Below, in pieces: positions 48,601 through 57,760 of a DNA stretch of 64,000 nt. This DNA comes from Pristionchus mayeri (taxonomy: Eukaryota; Nematoda; Chromadorea; Rhabditida; Neodiplogasteridae). Every line of letters starts with the position of its first letter. Position 1 is the first letter of the stretch. The notes beneath the pieces were generated by a model. It was not told the origin of the DNA and did not search any database. It worked only from the letters and a program-made list of their open reading frames with translations. The DNA lies in NCBI GenBank assembly GCA_036245805.1, contig BTRK01000001.1, positions 11,594,001 through 11,658,000 on the forward strand, given 5' to 3'. The position numbers were made by a program, and so were the translations under genes.

Positions 48601-51040
48601 CTTTAAGTAACCAATTTTGCGCGCAACTACTACACGCAATGCAATTGGAAGAAAGATTTACGAGCGCGCACGTCACTGCTGTGTGATCCCGGCAACTTTA
48701 GGTTTCACAAATCCAATAACTCACATCACCGATGACCATCCACTCGTCCTCCCGCATGTTCATCACCTGCTCGATCGTATCCGGATCGCACTCGATCCAG
48801 TCCACTGCCTCCCTGCACGATTTAGGTTTCAAATTTTTTTATAAAATTTGGAATAATTCTAAAACATTATTCAGGCAACATCTTTCTCTAACCGGCCCAC
48901 TGAAACCATCAGAAATGCGTAGTAGTAATGCATAACAAGTGCGAAACTCAAGACCCATAACTTTGCCGCTTCAAAAAATTATATTAAGAAACTGTATACT
49001 AACTACACTCAACAAGCGGTGTCCCTACCTGCCCATCACTTTCCTGCTTCATAAATCTCAAATAAGAAACTGGCAACTCACTTGACCGTCTTCTCCTCCG
49101 CCGACTCATCCCAGAACTCGTTGTTGTCGCGGGCGAGGGCCTACAAATACCAAAATAGATGTATAAATGCCCATTAAAAACGCCACTCAAGTACTACATT
49201 CATTTGCAGTCGCCTATTACCAATTACAAGACTAATCACCAATATAGGAAAAAAAAATATCAGTGGTTCTTGTAGATTATTCCCGGTTAACTTACGTTTC
49301 AAGTCAGCTTATTAAGCTCTTTTCTATTTCTGTCTCTAATCTTGGCCTACTTACACAGACAAAAAATATAAAATCGTAGAACACTGATCGTACTGTAATT
49401 TCGACCAATTCCCATTTAAAACTCCCGGTTAATTTAGGTTTCAAGTCTGCGTATTAAGTTGTTTTCTCATCGCGTTCTCGTACCTTGCCCGAGTCGTGGC
49501 CGAGACCGGTTCTTCCTCTCTGATTCGACTCCTTGATGGGCTCAACGATTCCCTGCCCGTGCTTGCCCAGACCCTTGCCTTCTCTGGGAAAAAGAAAGGC
49601 ATAATTACATATAATATATAAATATGGTTGTGGGATTTAATCCACCAACAACTGATACACATATTACCAAGTGTAACGAGCATAAGAACAGCCCAAGATT
49701 ATAAGAAAAGAAGGAGCAATTCGGTTTCACGATTTACTCATATCCATCAAGGCCAATTCGAAAGATGCATTTTTTAAACATGGCCAATGATCTTGTGTAT
49801 CGAGCAGGAGTAACTACGTTTCACGACTCATTGATATTTCTGCTTTGACTTGGAGGAATTTAGCTCGGTAAACAAAACAAATCCATCGATCGAATAGCTC
49901 AACGATTATTGGAACAGCCTAGGCGTACACGAAACTAGGAGCAACTAGGCTTCACTATTCACTGATATCCATACTAAGCTTGCAACAAGGCCAATTCGAA
50001 AGATATAAATCCTTAAACATGGCCAATAGTCTTTTTCATCAAGCCGGATCAATGAGGTTTCATTACTCACTGATATCCATGCTTTGCCTTGGCAGGATTT
50101 CGCCCACAAACATAACTAATACTTCTCAACGGTGCAAGCTTAGGGTGGTAGCATTAAGATACGAAACTAGGAGCAAATCGGCTTTGCTACTCACTGATAT
50201 CCATGCTTCGCCAGCAGCTTCTCTCCGATGGACATCGGCTTGGCCTTCTCGTTGATGAAGGGCTTCTTAGCAGGAGACAGCTGCTGCAAAGACTTGAATA
50301 AATATATAATTAACATGAATATTATCTTGAGCTGGAGCCCAGATCAACCCAGTTTCTACTCTCATTTTAGTCTTGCATTGCACGTTGGCTGGTAAGCTCA
50401 TACAATTAAATAAATATAAATATATTCTACCTAGTTTGATTAGTTTATTAGGTAACTATCAAGTAGAATATGGCCCTGTTCACTCAACCGCAATGGTTCT
50501 TAGTTCGCTTAGGCTCAGAATGAAAAGAGACGCTAGCTAGCCGCGTATAAACTATATAAAACAACACGACTTTCCTCCTCGCACCTACCGAGAACGTGAG
50601 CGAGTTGTCAGGGCATCACTAACAGCCAGTATCTTTCCATAATAACTGTTTAAATAAAAATATATAAAATAACTAAATTAAATTTAAAAACCTCCTCATC
50701 ACTGTCACTGTCCTCCCTTCGCTTCTTGCCTCGTCTCGCGAAGTCATCCTCCTCCTCGTACTTCTCCAGCAGATCCCGATTCGTCTCCTCGCGCAACTTC
50801 TTTATATGCTGGAAAAACTTCCTTACATACTCAACAAAACCAAATTTATATTTAAAATATTAAACAAAAGTAGGCAACTTTTCATGGCTCTAACAGGAAC
50901 AATGCAACTTTCAAGCTTTCAAAAAGCGTCAGCTGCTAGAAATGGCGTTGCTCTAACCAAAGCGATGGAATTTTCAAGCTTTCGCTGAGCAAGAGCTTCT
51001 AGAAAAAGCGATTATAATAACTCACATCGCTGCTTGACAT
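36640..51040 (-). CDS. CMTR1: Cap-specific mRNA (nucleoside-2'-O)-methyltransferase 1
   Basis: Thirty-four exons run from the ATG at 51040 to a TAG at 36640-36642 (first 51026-51040; next 50692-50808, 50195-50283, 49484-49583; last 36640-36707), encoding about 876 residues; human CMTR1 has 835. The enzyme methylates the ribose 2'-O of the first transcribed nucleotide of capped nuclear mRNA, using S-adenosylmethionine. After an acidic/basic N-terminus there is a G-patch at about residues 55-106 ([20 protein letters not shown]). The RrmJ/FtsJ-type methyltransferase follows: a Lys in NRAAMK (about 216), SAM motif [12 protein letters not shown] (about 263-274), Asp in MMADGGF (about 350) and Lys in FFCKLFDVF (about 390). 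These form the expected catalytic K-D-K set. A guanylyltransferase-like region and a WW-like segment ([14 protein letters not shown]) lie near the C-terminus. Phases agree at every junction except between exons 37416-37512 and 36959-37012. Introns carry several MITEs. Confidence 0.93.
38225..38339. mobile_element. Small TIR element in a CMTR1 intron
   Basis: Terminal inverted repeats CATTAGTGATGACAAAACGG and, reversed, CATTAGTGATGACACAACGG bound about 115 bp that also contain repeated AAGCCGGCTTGAA words. No coding capacity. Confidence 0.7.
39165..40560. mobile_element. Possible 1.3-1.4-kb TIR element in the largest 3' intron of CMTR1
   Basis: The 1.7-kb intron has a left segment with GGTTGGTCATAAATTTTTGC (39230s) whose reverse complement recurs near 40478-40500 (GCGCAAAACTTTATGACCAA). 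Boundaries and target duplication were not settled. No transposase-like ORF was seen. Confidence 0.4.
41649..41738. mobile_element. TGACGTCA palindromic hairpin element, copy 2
   Basis: A 90-bp near-palindrome from GGCACTAGGTTGTATGAGAA to its complement ending CTAGTGCC, with TGACGTCA in both arms and a TAATATATCA centre. It lies in a CMTR1 intron. Confidence 0.85.
44221..44240. repeat. Run of 20 G in a CMTR1 intron
   Basis: An uninterrupted poly-G tract on the + strand, which is poly-C on the coding (minus) strand. Such tracts can form G-quadruplexes and change length during replication. Confidence 0.95.
47271..47361. mobile_element. TGACGTCA palindromic hairpin element, copy 3
   Basis: A palindrome with arms CCGGATGAGAACTATGACGT and its complement around TTTGATATATCAAA, in a CMTR1 intron. 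The right end is more diverged. Confidence 0.85.
47654..47832. mobile_element. Small TIR element in a CMTR1 intron
   Basis: Inverted ends GCATAGGTGGGCACC and, reversed, ACATAGGTGGGCGGG bound about 180 bp with repeated CCCCGGTTTTCG words. Confidence 0.65.
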
Positions 51041-51587
51041 GATGGGCTTGGCTCAATCCGCATGCGCAGACGGACGATGCGAATGCTAAATCGACAGAAT
51101 TCAGACAGAATATATGGTATTCATTGAGGAAAGCAGCTAGAATCGCAAGAGCATCTAATGCCCCACGACGCCCAGATCGATAATTAACGAAAAAATTAGT
51201 AAAATTTTCGAAAACAAAGCAGCAAAACAACAACAAGAAGAAGATGCTTGATCGTGGTGTAACAGCTGCGTGCATCGACGCGTTCTGAGGTTTGTGCGGT
51301 ATGTCAAACAAAATTCCTCGTGTCAACTTTGTGATTTATTTATACTTTTCAACAAACACGTTTAATTGATTTATTCGTTTCTTAATTACCACAAAACAAT
51401 TATAATTAAATTCCTAGCCAATCACTGAGGCCCGGGATGAAGTCATCGGCTTGCGCCTTAAGTTTCGCTTTCTCTTCTTGCACAATTTCCTTTGCTTTCT
51501 TTAGTACAAATTCAAGTACAACGGGCAAGAACGCCTTCATTGGCAGCCAGCAAATCGCTGAAAGTATTTTTATACTAATGTTAAGGC

Positions 51588-51725
51588 TACCCGACGCCCT
51601 TGAAATTATTTAAATTTCCGCGGGTGCCTGATCTAGGCTTTCTTGTTTTTGCATACTCTCTCACTCATTTTGCCTTGATCAGGCACGAGCGGGAATTCAA
51701 ATAATTTCAAGGGTGTTGGGTAACT
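51588..51725. mobile_element. TTACCCAA-ended MITE, copy 3, in the last intron of PLA2-like gene 1
   Basis: The ends CTACCCGACGCCCTTGAAAT and, reversed, GTTACCCAACACCCTTGAAA are inverted. The core contains paired GCCTGATC...GATCAGGC. Confidence 0.75.
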
Positions 51726-51944
51726 AACAAAACACCAGACGCCAACACCGAGACAGCAGAGACAAGACGCCAAAGACAAGAGACAGTAAGACACCAGAGG
51801 CTCACCAGTGATATCGTCGTGAATGCACGTCTTGAACGCGGCGTTGCACGTGCTATTGTCCAACGACGTGCTCCAGATCACGGCACTCGTCACGTCTTTC
51901 TCAAGACAGCTCATATGTTGCCTGAAAGTGGTGTAGTGCGATAC

Positions 51945-52175
51945 CGTATCCCACGCATAAAACCAGATCCTTCCGTGTCCTAGGCGGACTACCGTATCCC
52001 TTGAAGGCTACCGTATCAAATTTGGACTACCGTATCCCTTGAAGGCTACCGTTTCCAATCCGGACTACCGTATCCCTTACAGGCTACCGTATCCCTTGAA
52101 GGCTACCGTATCCAATCCGGACTACCGTATCTTTCCGATCTACTACCGTATCCCAGGTGGACTACCGTATCTAGC
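51945..52175. repeat. Dense TACCGTA repeats in intron 2 of PLA2-like gene 1
   Basis: About nine copies of the near-palindromic heptamer TACCGTA lie in phrases such as GGACTACCGTATCCCTTGAA and GGCTACCGTATCC. The same word and its complement recur in introns and spacers across the window. Confidence 0.85.
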
Positions 52176-52361
52176 TCACTCACTTGCAGCATCGATGGAT
52201 GTTGAGCATACGATTGTCACACACGTACCACAGCCCTCGATAAATGAGTCGAGTGTCCTCGACGAAGGGCTTGCCGCACGAAAACCACTTCTCAGCATGC
52301 TAATCGGCACTGAAAGGATACTGAAAGACGGGAAAGAATACGGTAACTGTGAGATTCCGAG

Positions 52362-52451
52362 GACACCATGCCGGATGAGAACTATGACGTGATGCTGCCT
52401 TTGCTATATAAAAGTCGGCATAGCGTCATAACTGTCATCCGAAATAGTGCC
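52362..52451. mobile_element. TGACGTCA-family hairpin element, copy 4 (diverged)
   Basis: A palindrome with arms CCGGATGAGAACTATGACGT and its complement around GCTATATAAA, in intron 1 of PLA2-like gene 1. Several mismatches make it older than copies 2 and 3. Confidence 0.75.
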
Positions 52452-52631
52452 ATACCGAGAGCATACTGTCACTGGGATTTGGAACCGTGTCGAGCCGTTA
52501 GGATACTGTAACTTGGAGTTGGCACGGTGCCAATGACACGTCATGTACCCACTGGAAAAATCATTCGTTCGATAAACTTACGTGGCGACCGAAGCAATGG
52601 CTAGGATGTAGAACAGAGTCGATAGATGCAT

Positions 52632-52880
52632 CACCGTAAAGTAGAGGATACGGTATCTGAAGATGGACACGGTAACAGACGAAGGGGTACTGTAGCTAGG
52701 GTGACGACTGGCTCAAGGCTCGAACCTGGGCGGGAGAGGGAGACGGGAGCAGCGATATGGTACTTGCGGGGATACGGTACCGCCGGGTTCGGGTCCCAAT
52801 GGATCACAAACCTGGACGGGAGATGGAGAGAGGAGCGAATGACCAATCGGGAGGAGAGACGAACGAGCGAATGAGTGGAA
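52632..52880 (-). promoter_or_regulatory. Conserved 5' block of PLA2-like gene 1
   Basis: Upstream of the start codon the sequence contains GATACGGTACC words followed by AACCTGGACGGGAGATGGAG and a purine-rich run on the + strand. The same order is found upstream of genes 2 and 3 and as an orphan block at 58210-58400, suggesting duplicated promoter or 5' UTR sequence. No factor site can be named. Confidence 0.55.
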
Positions 52881-53205
52881 GTAGTAATTAATTCAAATAA
52901 TAATTCAAAGTGCAATAATCTTCTCTAATTTCAATAATCATTATCCACTATAGCACTTATTGCGAGTGGTTGGATTCCTCTTCTCTCTATTCAATGAATT
53001 CGAAATTCGGGTCGCCATCTCATCATTTCTAACCCCAATGCCGAACTCCATTCCCCGATGATCTTTGATCTCGGATCGCAACCTATTGGTAAACAGTACA
53101 CTTTGCAATCCACTTCCTCTCACTGCCCTGGCTCATGAGTGTTAACACGGTGAATTATAGCTCATCCTTTATCAATGTGCTCTTTCCGAGTCTCGGTGCG
53201 ATGCA

Positions 53206-53280
53206 ATCTACAGGAATCAGGGGAAAGTTGAGGAAATCAGGGAAATCAGGGAAAACTTTTACAGGAATCAGGGCAAAGTT
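53206..53280. repeat. AGGGAAATC microrepeat 3' of PLA2-like gene 2
   Basis: Repeated GGAAATCAGGGAAATCAGGG just beyond the stop codon. A matching tract lies beyond the stop of gene 3 (56160-56205), so the 3' flanks were duplicated along with the genes. Confidence 0.75.
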
Positions 53281-53294
53281 GGTGCGGGTGCACT

Positions 53295-54448
53295 TCACAG
53301 TATGTTGGAAGGAATGTGGTTGCTAAGTACTGTTTCCTGGTTGAAGGAATGGTTGCCTGGCATGCGGGCTCCGGCGTACGTGTAATTTCCGTGCTTGCGC
53401 ACAGTTGCCATGTAGGCGCGCGTTATCGTTCTGCATATAGCTGAAATGAATAGCTTGACATATGGCATAGGTCGGATGAGAACTATGACGTCAGGTCGCC
53501 TTTGATAAATCAAAGGCGGAATTACGTCATCATTCTCATCTAGCAAATAGGGATGGCCTCTCTTTTTTCTCACTCTTTCGTCAGTCGCGAGAGAGCACGC
53601 AGAATGAAGAGAGTCATTTCTTGCAGAACGCCACAAACGACTAATTGCGAATTTTGTGCACAAAATACTACTCTTGCGATGCCATACATAGCGAGCGAAC
53701 GTAGTGTGCTTACCAGCATGCTTAGAAGCTTCATTCGAGCTCAAGCACACTTCGAGCAGATTATCGCACGCTGTTTGCGAATAAGCCTTCCGGCCGTAGC
53801 AGGTTCGATGAAACCTGACAAAATATGTCTCGTTGGTGCATGTACTAGGCTGGTACCAACAATTGAACCAGACCGGTACCAGGAATGGATTCAGGAATGG
53901 TATCAGACTGACACAAGGTTAGTGCCAGGAATTGAACCAGGCTGGAGCCAGAAACAGTTCTATGCTGGCCCTAGCTTGGTATCAGGAAACGGTAGCAGAC
54001 TGGTGCCACGAATGGTACCATCACTTACTGCAGCATATGTTCTGGTACCAGTACCGAATCCAAAACACGGATACCGTAATCCAAGTACCGTATCTTCACA
54101 CTCACTTGCAGCATCTATTGATGGGTAGCAAACGGTCGCATGCAGTGAACCAGCCTTTGAACGAGACGAAGAAATTCGATAAGTCCCAGTATGTCGCATA
54201 GACCTTAGGCTTAGGTTAGGCTTAGGCGTAGCCTCAGGCTTACCTTGTGCGCCTCCTTATCAGTCATGACGCCCTCCATTCCGCACTTCCACCAGTCGAT
54301 ATTCGCCCAGGAGGCACTGAAGGGATACTGTAACTTGGTTTTTGAACGGTACCAATGAGATGCACTCTCTGGAAAGGCCATTCGATCGATAAACTTACGT
54401 GATGACCGCAGCAATGGCGCAGAAACACAGCATAGTCGATAAATGCAT
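53295..54448 (-). CDS. Secreted phospholipase A2-like protein 2 (active-site HD lost)
   Basis: Exons 54399-54448, 54244-54316, 54106-54203, 53714-53814 and 53295-53440 agree in phase and encode 155 residues. A signal peptide (MHLSTMLCFCAIAAVIT) is followed by NIDWWKCG, then ACDRLLPINRCCKFHRTCYGR and ACDNLLEVC, the cysteine spacing of the phospholipase A2-like fold of nematodes. In active enzymes the motif reads CCxxHDxCY; here Asp is Arg (HR), so hydrolysis by the usual mechanism is unlikely. A ligand-binding or structural extracellular role is possible. Intron 2 is only 40 bp, made largely of telomere-type repeat, and is absent from genes 1 and 3. The C-terminal tail after TRAYMATVRKHGNYTYAG differs from gene 3. 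Confidence 0.8.
53463..53544. mobile_element. TGACGTCA-family hairpin element, copy 5
   Basis: Arms GGTCGGATGAGAACTATGAC and complement around TTTGATAAATCAAAG, inside the last intron of PLA2-like gene 2. Followed directly by a GAGAGAG-type imperfect hairpin (about 53556-53612). Confidence 0.75.
53838..54060. repeat. GGTACCA-type degenerate minisatellite in an intron of PLA2-like gene 2
   Basis: Many variants of GGTACCAGGAATGG and TGAACCAGGCTGG fill the intron between the CCK and HRTC exons. The same intron of gene 3 holds a similar tract at 57080-57345. Confidence 0.8.
54204..54243 (-). repeat. 40-bp intron built from telomere-type TTAGGC repeats
   Basis: On the + strand 54205-54227 reads TTAGGC, TTAGG, TTAGGC, TTAGGC. 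The minus-strand complement forms a legal GT-AG intron (GTAAGCC ... CCTAAG) interrupting PLA2-like gene 2 between HK and VYATYW. Genes 1 and 3 are continuous through this position. Confidence 0.8.
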
Positions 54449-54640
54449 TACCGAAGAGTAGCGGATACGGTACCTGCGGGGATACGGTACCTACGGGTTC
54501 GGGTACCAATGGGTCACAAACCTGGATGGGAGAGGGAGAGAGGAGCGAATGACCAATCGGGAGGGGAGACGAGCGTCGAAATGAATGGAGAGGACGGAGA
54601 TAATAATTAATTCGAAAAAAAAACAAAGTGAAAGAATCTT
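54449..54640 (-). promoter_or_regulatory. Conserved 5' block of PLA2-like gene 2
   Basis: GATACGGTACCTGCGGGGAT and GGGTCACAAACCTGGATGGG followed by a purine-rich run match the 5' flanks of genes 1 and 3. A GCAG acceptor in the complement 5' of the ATG could serve trans-splicing; this is a guess. Confidence 0.5.
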
Positions 54641-54739
54641 CTGTAACTTCAATATCCATTCTCCATTGTAGCACTCATTAGGAGTGGCCGGATTTCTCTC
54701 TATTCAATGAAGGAAGAAGTTAGAGTTTGAATTTTTCGT

Positions 54740-54836
54740 CGCCGTCTCTTCATTTCCCACGCTCTCTCGACCGATCGATGGATGAGAGAGTGTGAAGAAT
54801 CAAGAGACCGTGGTAACATTTCTCGAACTGTATTAC
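54740..54836. mobile_element. GAGAGAG-type hairpin element
   Basis: Arms with CGTCTCTTCATTTCCCACGC and complementary GTGTGAAGAATCAAGAGACC around a CGACCGATCGATGG centre. Closely related to the hairpin at 34395-34511. Confidence 0.65.
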
Positions 54837-55340
54837 ATATCTTTGCAAAAAATGACTCTTTTCATTCTGAGCATTCGATTCGGGTTTCAATTTTCAGGTA
54901 TATCAGGTTCAGTTTCAACTACGTTTCATGTGCTCATGATCGTATCAGCTATTTAGCGCACCTGAAACACTCTCGAAAATAAACCACAAATACCTGTAAA
55001 TTGACACCTTACTCTCGCCAGCGTGACCGTGAGAGCGCCAAATCCACAGTATTAAGCCCCGTGCAAAAGCAAAAGCTCATTTCGCGCTCTTTGTCAAGTT
55101 TAAAAAGCAGCGAATTTTCTCTTGCACGGAATTTTAGCTTACTGTATCAAGTTTTAATATGAACCAATTGTGAAACCTAGAACAATTGGGTCTCTAAAAC
55201 TGTTTCCATTTCATACTGTACCTGAAACACAAATGATCCTAATCTGCTTCGAAGCGCGGAAGTGGTCGATTCATTCATGCTTCATAGAGATTGAAAGTTT
55301 TAGGTGCGCTGTTCGGTTTTGTCTGTGCACTGCATGTAGC

Positions 55341-55550
55341 TTAAAGTTACCCAACAAGGACGAAATTGACCCATTATTTTTTGTCCTCCATCGAATAGCC
55401 GATGGCTGAATTAGTATAGAATGAATATACAAAAATGCTAAAAATCAATAATAGCCTCAAGTGATCCGCGCTCTCTCACTTTTGCATACTCTCTCGTACA
55501 CGCGACGGGATCAGGGTGAGATCAGGGTTTCGTCCTTGTTGGGTAACTTT
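55341..55550. mobile_element. TTACCCAA-ended MITE, copy 4 (best preserved ends)
   Basis: The ends AAAGTTACCCAACAAGGACG and its exact complement define a 210-bp element between PLA2-like genes 2 and 3. The core has GATCCGCGCTCTCTCAC and GATCAGG words shared with the other copies. Confidence 0.85.
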
Positions 55551-55667
55551 AATACTGCGAATCTCTTTCGACGTAGAGGAGACGTATCCCTAGTGTCAAA
55601 TACGTCTCCTCTAACCTACAGTACTGTAGAATTTGTCTACAATGATCTACCGGGTTCATTGAGAGTG

Positions 55668-55768
55668 GAGTTCGAGAAAAGATACCACGGTCTCTTCATT
55701 CTACACACTCTCTCGCAATTCCAACGGTTGAGAGAGTGTGTAAAATGAAGAGACGGTGACCCGAATCA
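55668..55768. mobile_element. GAGAGAG-type hairpin element
   Basis: Inverted arms from GAGTTCGAGAAAAGATACCA through CACACTCTCTCGCAATTCC and back, a close relative of the copies at 34395 and 54740. Confidence 0.75.
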
Positions 55769-55892
55769 CGAATTCTTATTGAGAGAAGCCGTTTTCCGGT
55801 CCGAGAGGACGAAATGCATGCAAGTACGAGATGATTTTTCTGCACTTTCCCAACTCTCAGCACCCGCCTGACGAAAACAGTGAAAATCTTGA

Positions 55893-55982
55893 GCAATCTG
55901 ACTCTCTTCAGTTTGCACGCTTTCTCGCCGGTCATATAGACGAGAGAGCGTGCAAACTGAAGAGAGTCAGACGATTACTCAA
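55893..55982. mobile_element. Perfect 90-bp hairpin (GAGCAATCTGACTCTC type)
   Basis: Arms TCTGACTCTCTTCAGTTTGC and complement pair with few mismatches around TCGCCGGTCATATAGACGA. The same hairpin recurs at 63336-63424. Confidence 0.85.
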
Positions 55983-56159
55983 AATCTTACTTCATGTTGT
56001 ACGATCTTTGATCTTTGATCTTTGATCAATACATGTCTTTCCCTCCAGTTTGCAATGCATTCCCTTGCACATGCAACACTTTAATATCCTTTATTGCACT
56101 AAGGCCCAGAGATCAGAGATCAAATATCAATGTTATATCATATGATCCATACTATTCAA

Positions 56160-56205
56160 GGTTGAGGAAATCAGGGAAATCAGGGAAATCAGGGAAATCA
56201 GCTAA
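56160..56205. repeat. AGGGAAATC microrepeat 3' of PLA2-like gene 3
   Basis: Four to five copies of AAATCAGGG immediately downstream of the stop codon, matching the tract after gene 2. Confidence 0.85.
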
Positions 56206-56214
56206 ATCGGGCCT

Positions 56215-57760
56215 TCACTTGTGCCAAGGGAGTCCGGGATAGGGGATAACGTGCTTGGGCAGGGGATCTTCGAATTCTATCTGCCTTTGGACTCTGGCGT
56301 ACGAGTCATTTCCGTATTTGCGCACAGTCGCCACGAATGCTTTCGAAATTTTTCTGCATAGACCTGAAACGAAGGGGCACTACTATAGAACGTGGTACCG
56401 CAATCGGCACTTCTTCACTTGGCCGGATCATTCCATAATATTCTAAAATTTTGAATGGAACGGCGATGACTGATTTGGGAAGTAGACGCAGTTAGTCATT
56501 AAATCGGAATAAATTGGCGAAATTTAATGTAATTATCTAGTCATTAACACAATGACCTTACGAATTGTTAAGGAATGGTCCGGCCAAGTGAAGAAGTGTC
56601 CCCGCAATCGTAGATGAAGCAGGTATTTTTAGAATATGCAACTTATCGACCCTTTGTGACCTAATTTTACAATAACATTTCCGCAGCATCCACCTCTAAC
56701 ATTCCCTAACTTGAGGTCTTTCCCTAATCATTCCACTCCTAATTTTGGTACTTTTTTTTTGGTACCACGTTCATAATTTTGGTACCATAGCAATGTCAAA
56801 CGAAGAGGTTGAAATTATAGTTCGAGAAGTTGATGAATGAAGAGACTTTTGTTTTGTTTTGCGAACTATCTTTGACACCATTTGACATGTTTTCGCATAA
56901 CGTACTTGCATGTTTAGTAGCTATATCCGAGTCCAAGCACACTTCGAGCATGTTATCGCACGCTTGTTGGGTATAACCCATCCGGCGGTAGCATTTTCTA
57001 TGGTCCCTGCAAAAATCGAGCTCGATGGTGTGTAATCTGGTAGCAGGCAGTTGTGAGATGTTGCGAGATTTGAAAAAGAAAAGGTGCTAGATTCATACCA
57101 GAAATGGTATCAAGCCAATACTAGGTTGGCATTAGAATGATACAAGGCTGGTACCATTTTGGAACCAGAAACGGTCACATGATTATACTAGCTTTGTACC
57201 AGCTAGGTACCAGAAATTGTACCAGAAATCTGGTACAAGGTTGATGTCATGAATGGTACCAGTCTGATAACAAGATAGCACCAGGAATGGTGAAGAATGA
57301 CATCAGATTGGTACCCTATTGGTACCAGATATGGTACCAGATTGGTAATTACTTGCAGCATCTACTGATGGGCAGCATACGGTCGCACGCAGTGAACCGG
57401 CCGTCGAACACACGTGTACTCCAGTATGTCGAATAGACGGCGTGAGTCGAGTTATCTCCCATGACACCCTCCAGACCGCACTTCCACCAATCGATATTGA
57501 CCCAGGGGGCACTGAAAGGATACGGTACCTCGGAGTTGGCACCGTGCCAAATTCTAGGATACGATAACTCTGTCTTGACTTGGTGACCTCTAGTATATCG
57601 AAATTCGGTTTTGGTACAGTATCTTGAGAAAAAGGATACGGTAGCTCGGTTTTGGCACGATGCCAGGAAGGTCATATGTACTAGAAAGGTCATTAGTTCG
57701 ATGTACTCACGTGGTGACCGCAGCAATTGCGCACAAACACAGCACAGTCGATAGATGCAT
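56215..57760 (-). CDS. Secreted phospholipase A2-like protein 3 (active-site HD lost)
   Basis: Exons 57711-57760, 57353-57511, 56906-57006 and 56215-56363 agree in phase and give 152 residues. A signal peptide (MHLSTVLCLCAIAAVTT) precedes NIDWWKCG, then ACDRMLPISRCCKDHRKCYRR and QACDNMLEVC. As in gene 2 the HD pair reads HR, so classical phospholipase activity is not expected. The C-terminal region (SLCRKISKAFVATVRKYGND) is shared with gene 2 and more distantly with gene 4. Exon 2 here is uninterrupted where gene 2 has its telomere-repeat intron. Intron 2 contains the GGTACCA minisatellite; intron 3 contains a small hAT-like element. Divergence from gene 2 is moderate, so both are probably functional secreted proteins. 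Confidence 0.82.
56407..56602. mobile_element. hAT-like MITE with 8-bp target duplication
   Basis: Inverted ends CACTTCTTCACTTGGCCGGA at the left and its complement at the right, extended to about 27 bp. Both sides are flanked by CGCAATCG (56399-56406 and 56603-56610). An 8-bp duplication is typical of the hAT superfamily. Length is 196 bp, no coding capacity. Confidence 0.85.
57080..57345. repeat. GGTACCA-type degenerate minisatellite in an intron of PLA2-like gene 3
   Basis: Repeats such as TGGTACCAGATATGGTACCA and ACCAGAAATTGTACCAGAAA fill the intron; it matches the tract at 53838-54060 in position and type. Confidence 0.8.

Larger units (their letters stand above)
51406..52631 (-). pseudogene. 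Secreted phospholipase A2-like gene 1 with in-frame TAG
   Basis: Exons 52582-52631, 52184-52309, 51806-51921 and 51406-51557 agree in phase and would encode 147 residues counting the stop position. Exon 1 is a signal peptide (MHLSTLFYILAIASVA). Exon 2 contains an in-frame TAG (52300-52302) where the two neighbouring paralogues have TGG (Trp), so one base change could explain it. Downstream the frame stays open, with PLA2-like cysteines (CCKQHMSC and later paired Cys). The HD active-site pair of phospholipase A2 is replaced by HM and the following Tyr by Leu. The C-terminus is lysine rich and differs from the paralogues. It is a recent pseudogene, a readthrough gene, an allele or a base-call error. 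Confidence 0.7.

Noticed and set aside
35514..51040. Operon linking CMTR1, SUMO and family B copy 3
   Set aside because: All are on the minus strand, but spacings are about 800 and 230 bp, products are unrelated, and SUMO appears to be a later retro-insertion carrying SL1 rather than SL2-type sequence.
53553..54128. 191-codon + strand ORF
   Set aside because: It is antisense to exons 3-4 of PLA2-like gene 2 and reads through the GGTACCA minisatellite.
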